Shown here piece after piece: positions 55,601-64,000 of a stretch of 64,000 nucleotides of DNA (position 1 is its first letter; the number at the start of each line of letters is the position of its first letter). Origin of the DNA: Spisula solida (lineage: Eukaryota; Mollusca; Bivalvia; Venerida; Mactridae); assembly GCA_947247005.1 (NCBI GenBank), contig OX365946.1, positions 12,532,453-12,596,452 on the forward strand, given 5' to 3'. Position numbers and translations under genes: made by a program. A model generated the notes under the pieces. It had not been told where the DNA came from and searched no databases. It was given only the letters and a program-made list of their open reading frames with translations.

Positions 55601-55810
55601 CGAGTGTTCTCATTAATCACAGGTATTTGAAGGGAAAATGGGCTTGGGTCTGCAAGTATCGATAGGGCCGGGTACGGTGGGCTAGGTGATTTCATTGAAA
55701 GCGTCTTACAAAACAAAGAAAAATCAAGATTTACTTACCGAAGCGACGAAATTTACACTCGAAAAACCGTCAGTAGTATCATTTCCGTTCTATACGTTAT
55801 CCCCATTGAT
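52628..55810. mobile_element. 3.2 kb fold-back DNA element with about 545-bp inverted arms
   Basis: The left arm (52628-53177, starting ATCAATGGGGATAACGTATA) and right arm (55266-55810, ending TATACGTTATCCCCATTGAT) are nearly identical in inverted orientation. Both arms carry the word GATACCCCTGACG several times, and both carry the same open frame (52825-53088 plus; 55294-55533 minus) with HGVLLFYGAN(F) and RCSQVMRQNRRKN. That frame lacks a recognisable domain and is probably just duplicated with the arm. The 2.1 kb middle has no transposase. Compared with copy A it replaces about 230 bases. Confidence 0.85.
53858..54574. mobile_element. Nested fold-back element with CCCTGCGTTCAACGAA ends
   Basis: Left half: CCCTGCATTCAACGAA, then CCAGCGTTCAAGGAAAG, AACATGTTAAAAATCAGGG, GTACGCTTCGTTTGCGGC and ATAAGTCCCCGTTTTTT. 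The right half (54455-54574) repeats these in inverted order and ends CCTTGAACGCAGGG. A perfect sub-hairpin, CCCTGCGTTCAACGAAGAAT against ATTCTTCGTTGAACGCAGGG, occupies about 54376-54441. No gene. It sits inside the larger fold-back at 52628-55810. Confidence 0.8.
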
Positions 55811-56730
55811 TATAGTACATACGTACAATGATCTACATGCACAATTTACGAAGGGAGGTGATCACAATATGTTCGGAAGGGAATAATTTACGGGGTTATT
55901 TCCCGTTATAAATCAAAACAAAAACGCTAAAAAGAAGACATTAACAGAATGATTCGATCTACGTACATATTTTAATAAAATCCGCATTGATCTAAACGTA
56001 TACCCAATTTATCAAGGTGAAGCGACGTATGTATCATTCCATTAGACGAAACATAAGTTCCCATGTTTATATATAGCTCTCAGCATTTTGGTCAAATTCC
56101 CTCATGCCCTCGTGGATGTGATTACATTTAACTGAGAAATGAGGTGTCGAGCAGGATACAAGTTATATAACTTGTGTCATAATCGACCTAAATAGATAAA
56201 TATGAACCACATGTACCTTATTCGGAGTATGAGTCTAATTTATATCAGTTAATGTAATAATGGAATGCGAAGTCTTAACCTCCACACCAGGAAGTCAAGC
56301 ACCTCACCACTCCATGGAATTTCAATTTCGCTATATTCAGCAGTATGTTTGTTATTTCATGTAATAATAAGTTACACGTAATGCTGATAAAGTTTGGGGT
56401 GAAGACAGGGTAGCAATCATATATATATAAATAGCATGCGTTTACATGAATATTCATGTTTTTGTTATCTAACATTGTCATATCTTTCATACAACCTGTG
56501 AGGTATCAATAGGATAGTAGCGTATGAATACATGTATGGTGATCTAATTATATGGGTTGAGTTAGGAGTGTGTGTATGCATTGATACTTTTTTATTTCCT
56601 TGACAATTTCATAATAAATGTACTAGTAACCGTTACGATTGGAACATTCGTATAGTGTTGTGAGTGCTGGATTATAAGTTATACCATTATGTTTAGTGTT
56701 GATAATACTTTCCAATACGTGAACTTCAGA

Positions 56731-56788
56731 ATGTCTTCAGTCAATGTTATATCTATAGTATTGACAGTGGTGCTAGTCTTGATACCAG
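56731..56788 (+). CDS. Paralogous exon 1 (signal peptide), copy B
   Basis: It encodes MSSVNVISIVLTVVLVLIP plus one base and is followed by GTAAGTAGCTTG, the same donor and phase as copy A. Of the 19 residues about 13 are shared with 8222-8279, and the changes keep the hydrophobic core. No matching linker, CUB-like or LDLa exon was found to the right within the window. Either the remaining exons lie beyond 64000 or this is an orphan first exon left by a partial duplication. Confidence 0.6.
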
Positions 56789-57109
56789 GTAAGTAGCTTG
56801 TTGGATACATGTATGTCAAATATGATTTTACTTAGTTGAAGTGCGTCGTTGGTATGCCCATATTGGCTACAGTCTACATGTATAGACATGAATTTAATTA
56901 AAATTCCAGCAAAACCAATAATAAAAATAGTTTGTAATTCAACCCGATTGTCATCTGAGCAATAAATACATTATCCAGGGTGGGCTAAAATCATAAAATT
57001 AACAAAAAAAGCAACTTTGTATTAAACCTAAAACATAATTTTATTATTCATTAAGTAATAAATATATAAAAAAAACTCATGTATTATAATAATAAAATTT
57101 GTGAAAAAG

Positions 57110-57215
57110 AGTTTAGCAGCGGACTCGAACCCACAGCCCATATAAAAATAATGTTCTGAGTACAAACTAGTTCTGAGTATAGGTCATCTTAACCACTAGG
57201 CCACGCTGTCAACTT
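57110..57215 (-). mobile_element. tRNA-like sequence (Ser/Leu class, expanded middle)
   Basis: On the minus strand GACAGCGTGGCCTAGTGGTT (acceptor plus A box) and GGGTTCGAGTCCGCTGCTAA (B box plus acceptor) pair over most of the acceptor stem. The about 55 bases between include CTCAGAACTAG/CTCAGAACATT repeats and are too long and AT-rich for an ordinary tRNA. Probably a SINE head or tRNA pseudogene. Confidence 0.5.
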
Positions 57216-57729
57216 GAAAGATAACGTGAATTTATAAGATATATTCATAATATTTTAGAAAAATAACGGTAAATATCGTTTCAACCTTAGCAAATGAACT
57301 CGTCTTAGGGTCATATTTCGAAGGTCGTTGTACATCTATACGTACGTTATACACGTTTTGAAACATGTTGACATACGAGCTTGAAATGGCGTATTTATTG
57401 CGACCCATTGACTACATCGCCTTATATTGTTTCAACGATATGTTTTCAACACAATCTTAACTAGAGCCTGTGCATGCATTTTCTTGATTTATGCTTTACA
57501 TTTGCGCTGCACAATTATTTGACATTATTCTGGTGTGTTCAATATAAATATTTCTATAGAATATCAAACCAACATAGGATTGGTACAATAGATCTACTAC
57601 AGATTAGATAAAATGGTGTCGTTAATTGACTACTTTCGGTTTCATATGCAGGTCGTATTTTATATACGTGGATATAAAGTTCTAAATATAGATACAAATC
57701 ATGAACGAAACATCTAATGTAGGCTTAAC

Positions 57730-57830
57730 GCATGCTTTTTCGGGCTATAACATCTGCAGAGTCCCGAGCGACAGTTGGTGCCCAACGCTCCCGAGGGACT
57801 CTGTATGTGTTATAGCACGCAAAAAGCATG
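57730..57830. repeat. About 100-base hairpin
   Basis: GCATGCTTTTTCGGGCTATA and CAGAGTCCCGAGCG pair with CTCCCGAGGGACTCTG and TATAGCACGCAAAAAGCATG. The loop is 'acagttggtgcccaacg', itself a small hairpin. Similar in size and style to 7751-7838 but of different sequence. Confidence 0.65.
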
Positions 57831-58089
57831 TGTAAACGCTATTATAGCATAAAACATCTATTTATGCGTTTGTATTTAAAACAAATGACATTTTGGACGG
57901 AAATTTTGTGGCGACGTCGCGTAAACAAACGTAACGTCGCGAAAACAAACGTTACGTCATATAGTAGAGCAGCAAAACCACATTTTTAACATTTGAGGTG
58001 GACCCCAAAAGTAACAGCAAGAGTTATATACCAAAATGTTCGGGACAGTCTGGAAATTATCAGACTGTCGGCATAAATTGCAAGTTTTT

Positions 58090-59085
58090 GGTGCGGGCCC
58101 TAAAATCCAAGATGGCGTCCAAGATTAAAGACTGTGTCATCAAAGTTCACAGAAATATCAATCATGATTTAGACAAAAGGACTAGATGATTTCCGTAATT
58201 TTCCATGTCAAATTTAAGGTAAATGGCAATAATTGCCAAAAAATGTCATATTGACTGGGTAACTTCTTCTATTGTTTACTTATACTATCTGCAAATAGCA
58301 TTTTTTGTATGAATTTATGTTTGACATTGTATAAGTACTATATCAAATGTTTTCAAAAACATTTATGGTTGGTTGCCATGGAGAAATAAGATGTTTTGTA
58401 AACCTATATTTCAGCATTAGCTTTACAGTCAATTCACTAAAAATGCCATTTAAATTTGAGTAATGACTCTAGATTATGTTTTGGTTAAAGTCTGTATCAT
58501 CAATGTTCAAATAAATATTAATCATGCTCTAGGTAAAAATCCAAGATGGTGTCCGTAATATTCCAAGGTCATTTCAAGGTCAAATTGAAGGTCGAAAGAC
58601 AAAAAACACCAACAATGTCATTTTGACTGTATAATTTCTTGTATTGTGTAGTAAAGTGTCTTCAAGTAGTCATTTTAGCACACATGTATGTTTGGCATAG
58701 TATAACTATTTTATTCAGTGTTTTCGTGAAATCGTGGTTGCAATGGAAAAATAAGATGTTTTGTATACACATATCTCAGCTCTACATACACTTCAGTAAA
58801 AATGATATTCAACTTTGAGTAATTGATAGACATATTTCGGTTAAAGTCTGAAACATAAATGCTCCTATTACATGTAGTATCAATCATGATATGGAAACTA
58901 AACAAGATGGTGTATGTGATAACCCAAGGTCATTTCCAAGGTCAACTTCTAGGTCAACTTCAAAGTCAAATGGCAAGTTTTCTTTTGACTGGATAATTTC
59001 GTATATGTTCTTGTTATAAACTTTAGTCTTTGTATAATGGATACAAACTGCCCTTTTATGCATACACATAATTATGTCAAGAGAG
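58090..59085. repeat. Degenerate tandem repeat, units of about 360-430 bp (left part)
   Basis: CCAAGATGG(c/t)GTCC or a variant recurs at about 58107, 58541 and 58902, each followed by 'tcaaggtcaa', 'aatcatg' and 'aaaaataagatgttttgta'-like phrases. The array continues at 61756-62040 ('ctaaaatggtgtacaagatt') after an inserted LINE. No coding potential. Confidence 0.65.
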
Positions 59086-59119
59086 TACTTACTTACTTAC
59101 TTACTTACTGGCGTTCGCT

Positions 59120-60709
59120 CTACACGACCACGCCAGTATCTGCGATGAAGGATGCGGTTCTTCTCAGGTCATCAACGTCTCCATAGAGTTTCTGGTGGAG
59201 GGTTGTGTCTTGAGGCCACTTCGCAGCTCGCTCCTGGTCGTGACGTTTACATCTTTGGAGGATGTGTTCAGCTGTCTGGTCTTCTGTGCCACACGGACAG
59301 GTCGGTGACGGGGCCAGTCTGTATTTCTTATGCATATGTGCATTCAGTCGGTTGTGCCCGGATCTAAGTCTGACCATTATCACATGTTCTGCCCTGCTTA
59401 GGAGATGATAGGCATCTGCCTCTTGTCTAGGCCTTGTTAGTGACTTGATAATGGTGACCTTCTCCTTGTATGTTGCTTGCACATGAGGTTGTTCTGACTG
59501 AGCACCTTGCTTTGCTAGCTGGTCAGCTTCTTCATTGCCGGCCACTCCACAGTGTGCTGGGATCCACTGGAGGGTCACGCTTAGGTTGGTGCTGATTATT
59601 TGCAAGGCTTTTGCTAGCTGAGGAACCTTGTTGTTGTTAAGGGCTTCTATTACAGACATGACATCTGTCAGGAAGACTACGTAATTGACAGCTTCAGTCG
59701 AGTCTTCAATCATAGACACTGCCTTCATGAGTGCTTCCGTCTCTGCTCCGTTATTACTACAGTGTGTACCTGTTGCTGTGTAATGTGTCTCTCTTTTTCC
59801 AGATGGGTATAGAATGAGGATGCCAGCACCTCCGTCTTTGACTGCTCTAGTGGCAGAGCCATCTGTGTATACATGAGTCCATGTCTCCGATGGATAGTTG
59901 TGATCAATCATTTCAAGTGTGTGGCTCTTTCTGATACGCTCATCCTCTTCTTTGCCAGGTTGTAGGTGAGGAACACTGAATTTCACAGCAACGTTTGACA
60001 GGTCATTCAGAACTGGGTCAATTATGTCGTCTGTACCAAGTGGAGTGGTGGGGATTGTCAGATCTGTTGCATAAGCTTTGTCGAGCTTCTTGACTTCGTG
60101 TACGAAGCTGCTACGCTTGATCCGATTCTTGGTGTATCCTTTTACTCTGTCTGACATGGGGTGATCTGGAAGGCATCTGTACTTCTCTGCCTGAAGCAAG
60201 ATTTTGGCATCCCTTCTTTCTTGAAGTGGTTGTACTCCTGTTATCTTCTCCATGAAGGCAATTGGCGTGGACTTGGTTGCTCCTGTCATGATGCGCAAGG
60301 CTTGATTCTGGACTTTATCTAGCGCTTGGCGTTTGGTTTTGGCTGTGGTTGCCCATGTAGGTGAGCTATACTCTAGTTGTGGTCTCACTGTACCTTGATA
60401 TACTGTCTTGAGTATGTGCTCATTTGCACCCCATGTTGTTCCAGCAAGCTTTCGCATCATAGCAAGTTTTCTTCTAGCCTTTCCATCTGCTTTAATGAGG
60501 TGTGGCTTCCACGTTTGCCGCTTGTCAAAGGTGACTCCAAGACAAGTAGCCTCATCTGCTTCAGGCATGGGAGTGTCTTCCATTCTCACTGTCCCTGCTT
60601 TCTGCTTTGTCGACAATGTGAAAAGTGTGGTGGACGATTTCTCTTTGTTGATCGTTACACACCAGTCTTCAGCCCATGCGGTAAGCTTGTCTATTGCTCC
60701 TTGCATTCT
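59120..60709 (-). pseudogene. LINE ORF2 C-terminal part: thumb, RNase H, zinc knuckle
   Basis: The 528-residue frame starts right after the in-frame TAA. Residues 1-60 follow the RT palm (LTAWAEDWCVTINKEKSS; CLGVTFDKR). RNase H spans about 275-400, with HVYTDGSA (D282), GAETEAL (E322), FLTDVMSVIEAL (D348) and NEEADQLAKQGA (D395), so the catalytic acids are in place. CPCGTEDQTAEHILQRC (470-486) fits a CCHC knuckle, typical of LINE C termini. The ORF ends naturally just before the 3' UTR. Confidence 0.85.
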
Positions 60710-61650
60710 TTATGTGGCTGTAGTGGCATGTTCTTCTTTACACCATAACACAAGGTCATCAGCATATAGAGCAGCCTTTACTCCCTTTGGCAAATCAGAC
60801 ACAAGATCATTGATGAAAAGTAAGAAGAGTGTCGGGGACAGGACTCCACCCTGAGGGACACCATGCCGTAGCAAGAACTTCTTACTGCTTCTTTGGTTCA
60901 ATCTGACTCTTGCCCTTCTGTTGAATAGGTATGACTTGATCCACTTCAACATGGTTCCTCCAACTCCATTCCTCATCAGTTTGACTTGGAGCCCGTCAGT
61001 CCAGACTTTATCAAAGGCTCGTTGAAGGTCTATCCAAGCTGTATAGACAACCTTCTGTTCCTGGAAAGCATCTTCTATTTCTTGTGCCAGGTAAGTAGTC
61101 TGGTCCTCGGTGGAGTGGAATTGTCTGAATCCTGCTTGTTGTGTTGCAAGTAAGTCGTTCGTCTCCAGGTACCACTTTAGGCCTGCGTTCACCATTCTCT
61201 CCATAGTCTTTCCAACACAACTAGTGAGGCTGATTGGACGATAGCTTCCAGCCTTCTTTGGATCCTTGCCTTTCTTGTGGATGGGGATCATTATAGCCTC
61301 TTTCCAAACTTGGGGAAGTTGGCCTTGCATCCAGCTGTAGTTGTAGATGTCTAGAAGTTTGCACTTAGCTGAGTTGCCTAGATGGGTGAGCATTTCATTA
61401 GTCACTTTGTCTGGTCCTGGAGACTTCTTTGATTTCAGCTGCCTGAGGGCTGTCTGTATTTCGTGCAGTGTCAGGCGCTTACTCATGCGATCTGATGTCA
61501 CATCGTCTGTCTTCCTGTCCCTTTGTTCTTGCCTTACTTCTCTTCGTCTCTCTCTACTGACAGGGATGTCACTGACATCTTTGTAGTTGTTGGCGAAAAC
61601 ATTTCCGCTTGTCTTCCTGTCAGCAGTTCACCATTCTCTTCCAGAGTTAC
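60710..61650 (-). pseudogene. LINE ORF2 linker and RT core
   Basis: RT landmarks in the 263-residue frame from 61501: KKSPGPDKVTNEML (25-38), SYRPISLTSCVGKTMERMVN (86-105), QQAGFRQFHSTEDQ (121-134), YTAWIDLQRAFDKVW (153-167, motif A D158), GVPQGGVLSPTLFLLFINDL (214-233) and ALYADDLVLW (244-253, motif C). A single TAA at 60710-60712 separates it, in the same frame, from the rest of the protein. Upstream, an extra T in a TTTT run near 61607 shifts the frame from the linker (DGQKLWRLTKQLKDDEGQ). Apart from these two lesions the RT looks intact. Confidence 0.85.
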
Positions 61651-61755
61651 CGAGCCTCTCGCTTGACCTTCGTCATCTTTCAACTGTTTCGTTAACCTCC
61701 ACAGCTTTTGGCCATCTCGCTCAAAGTTGAGTGATGCTGATAATTCACATTCGGT

Positions 61756-62040
61756 ATTAATTGCAATTATTTGGTGCATGCCCTAAATCTAAAATGGTGT
61801 ACAAGATTTCGTAAATTCCGTAAGTTTTGTCTAAAATTCAAGTTGAAGTCTGAATCATCAAAGTTCATACAAACATGCATCACAATACATGGAAATGAAT
61901 CAGATAATATCTGTATATTTCTAGATCCTTTTCAAGGCCAAATCAAAGGTCAAATCAGAAAAACACGCAAATTTTACTATTGGCTGAATAATTTCTTTGA
62001 TTTACTACTTACATGTACCGGTGTATTCTTGGTGGCATAA
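61756..62040. repeat. Degenerate tandem repeat (right part)
   Basis: 'ttgcaattatttggtgcatg' and 'aaaatggtgtacaagattt' match 'ttgcaagtttttggtgcggg' and 'caagatggcgtccaagatt' at 58076-58125. It is the far side of the array split by the LINE. Confidence 0.6.
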
Positions 62041-62490
62041 TTTCACACTAGGTTTCCCTAAAAACTATGTTCATATTCAAAGATAGTTTTATCGATCATT
62101 TTGTGTCAAGAACACATAGTGATTATGACGATCGTGTTATAACAATGTTCCATACAAATAACGTCAGCACAGTCCTTAAAGTCGAAAGTCACACATACAA
62201 TTATGCGATTATGTCAACCTGATGTATGGACTGTTATAGTCTGCCGGAAACATTAGGAACATTGCCTCATTACTTATGTACACCTGACGAATGTCATTTT
62301 GTATCCGGATCAACAAATTTTGGGTGCATGTAGAGTTTCTGGGGGGGGTGTTAAGCTGTCTTAACTGGCAATCAAGTTGGACCCAAAAGCTTTCTATGGG
62401 AATAAGATTGAAACTCTAAGACACCATTCAAACTAAAAAGATGATAGTGGTATTTATACTACAACGCGAAAACTAGTGACCCCTGAGCTG
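62041..62490. other. No gene seen
   Basis: Non-repetitive AT-rich DNA with one run of G's near 62340. Nothing recognised. Confidence 0.4.
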
Positions 62491-62499
62491 TTTGTTACC

Positions 62500-63530
62500 A
62501 CTAATACCAGGAATTTTTGTACATAGTTTGATTGCATCATCACACTAGGTATGAAATTGCTGTATTCAGTGCAGCTAGGTATCCAGCAAGGCAGGAAATT
62601 AAAATACCCAGTAGTATATATGGCACAACACAGTGACAGGAGTTACTGGCCCAGGGAATGTTTGTAACCCTCATAGCCAGAAATGGCAGTGTCAGGCTGT
62701 GTTGTGTGTCTCATAGAGCCATGATTTGTTGAGCACTACTGTGTTAAGTAGCCAAGAAAGCCACGAAAGGTTGTCCCTTGCAGTGTTAGGTACCCAAAGG
62801 GGATAAGCATGCATGTTACAAGCGGTGTTAGGTACCGCACAATCAGAAATGGTTATCCTTTGCAGTGTTAGGCCCCAAAACGAGCCTATATTGGATGTTT
62901 TATATAGTGATAGATACCCCAAACCGTCTAAAATGGTTGGTCAAAGCACCTAACAGAGCTATTCTGCTGGATACTAACATAGTAATGTGTTCCCCACGCA
63001 ATGCTCGGTATCCTACAGAGTCAGATATGGCTGATCTATGCCGTGTGTTGTACCCCAAAGAGCAAATAATGATTGTTCCAGACAGTATAATGTAACCATA
63101 AGAGCCAAAAATGATTGTTACAGACAGTGTAAAATAGTTGTTCCTGTCAGTGTAAGGTACCCTTGAGAGCTAATAATGGTTGTTCCCGTCAGTGTTAGGT
63201 ACCTATAAGAGCTACTAATGGTTGTTTCAGTCAGTGTTTGGTACCCATAAGAGCTAATAACGGTTGTTTTAGACAAAATAAGATACCCAACAAAGCATGT
63301 TATTCGTGCTCCAGTCAGTGTTAGGTACCTAACAGAGCAGCGAGGTCATTCCTTTGTTGTATTAGGAAGCCATCTTAGCCAGTTATGTATGTTCCATGCA
63401 GTGCAAGGTATCAATAAAAGCCAAGAATATTTGTCCTAGACTGGATATAGTGAACTGTGATCCAGGAGTAGTTGTTCCACACGCTGTAGGTACCCACAGA
63501 GTCAGTAATGACCAGATCAGACAGTGCTTC
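62500..63530 (+). repeat. Degenerate tandem array, about 42-bp unit
   Basis: 'gtgttaggtaccyataagag' and 'ctaataatggttgttyc' recur about every 41-45 bases, clearest at 63130-63290. Units on the left are more diverged. The same family appears at 25020-25870 inside the giant fold-back element. The open frames across it (62692-62922, 62865-63095) are repeat artefacts. Confidence 0.75.
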
Positions 63531-64000
63531 TAGTATTTAATATTAATTTATAACATAAATAAAACAATTGTCATAGTTGAATTTGTTAGTACTACAATTA
63601 TTATACCATATGGTAGCAGTAGTTTATACATACGGGATCGGACATCGCAATAAAATGTTCAAAGTTTAGACAAAATACATACATTGTATATGCATGTACG
63701 TAATGTTTAAAATGAAAGGATATACATTGACAAGTTCTTCTATCCATTTCCCTTTCCTATAACCACGTTATGTGTATGTATATTGAAAATGTAGAGGAAA
63801 TGCCATTTTCAAGTTCTTTATCATAGCTGACCTGGAAATGACCTTGATATCAATGTGATATCCTTTTTATTTCAAATGACCGATAAACAGACCACAATCA
63901 AATCAATAATTCACATGTATTTTGATGCATATTCGTCAATGACACTAAAACAATAAAACAATAAACAGTTAAAAGGCATCTTACTGAATTTATGTTTATA
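63531..64000. other. No gene seen to window end
   Basis: AT-rich sequence without recognised features. Confidence 0.5.

Larger units (their letters stand above)
50984..57720. repeat. Segmental duplication, copy B (right)
   Basis: Direct-orientation partner of 1-9035, with the same landmarks in the same order. Relative to copy A it lacks the 4.4 kb TIR element and its neighbours, has lost the first half of the SINE head, and has gained the fold-back element at 52628-55810 and a tRNA-like insert at 57110-57215. The first exon and about 140 bases upstream are well conserved. Confidence 0.85.
59086..61755 (-). mobile_element. 5'-truncated LINE with RT and RNase H, inserted in the tandem repeat
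   Basis: The 3' end on the minus strand is GCGAACGCCA followed by a (GTAA)5 tail (59086-59108). The 5' edge, judged by comparing flanking satellite at 58070 and 61760, is near 61755, inside the linker before the RT. Order on the minus strand: linker, RT, thumb, RNase H, CCHC-like C terminus. Having RNase H places it near the I/Jockey side of the LINE tree. No target duplication was recognised. It carries one frameshift and one stop, making it the best-preserved retroelement here. Confidence 0.85.

Noticed and set aside
60377..60854. Plus-strand ORFs of 123 and 148 codons, cysteine- and serine-rich
   Set aside because: Shadows of the minus-strand LINE RT, which has clear motifs.

Overview
This window looks like nuclear DNA from an AT-rich, repeat-laden invertebrate genome, most likely a marine mollusc or another lophotrochozoan. 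The reasons are GT-AG introns in a host gene with LDL-receptor class A modules, many non-LTR retrotransposon fragments, Tc1/mariner, Ty3/gypsy and fold-back DNA elements, several tRNA-derived SINEs, and a dispersed 'tgacctttgacc...accgaccgatcgac' repeat (about 26.5-26.9 kb) of a kind I associate with mollusc genomes. The species cannot be named from the sequence alone. Nothing prokaryotic or viral in layout is present.

Host gene. One multi-exon gene on the + strand runs from about 8.2 to 36.0 kb. All visible junctions keep phase 1: signal-peptide exon (8222-8279), short linker exon (10623-10673), a six-cysteine CUB-like exon (11162-11494), two LDLa exons (12171-12284 and 15097-15225), a Ser/Thr/Pro-rich stalk exon (34757 or 34781-34966) and a transmembrane exon (35395-35482), followed by possible tiny tail exons. 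It reads as a small type I cell-surface receptor. Its fifth intron is about 19.5 kb and is filled with nested mobile elements.

Segmental duplication. Roughly 1-9035 and 50984-57720 are diverged copies of the same block, each carrying the first exon and its upstream region. Copy A (left) has gained a 4.4 kb TIR element. Copy B (right) has gained a 3.2 kb fold-back element that itself holds a second fold-back. Only copy A has recognisable downstream exons in this window.

Mobile DNA. From left to right: a small TIR element (2.2 kb), the 4.4 kb TIR element with TTTGCCGCAAA subterminal repeats (2951-7329), LINE pieces (16.1-18.3 kb), a 2.7 kb TIR element with a TA duplication (18321-20999), then the most striking object. 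This is a 9.3 kb fold-back element (21654-30990) inserted with a clean 7-8 bp target duplication into a minus-strand LINE reverse transcriptase. Its inverted arms are long 21-bp tandem arrays and it carries several further satellite-like arrays. Beyond it lie a SINE, a second LINE (+), a 1.9 kb element with a TTA duplication (36703-38596), mariner-like elements (40.5-41.8 and 42.9-44.2 kb), an LTR edge, a CR1/L2-like LINE, a decayed Ty3/gypsy pol, another decayed LINE, and, right of copy B, a 5'-truncated but fairly intact RNase H-bearing LINE (59.09-61.76 kb) sitting in a degenerate tandem repeat. A 42-bp-period degenerate array ends the window. No CRISPR, rRNA or clearly functional tRNA gene was seen.
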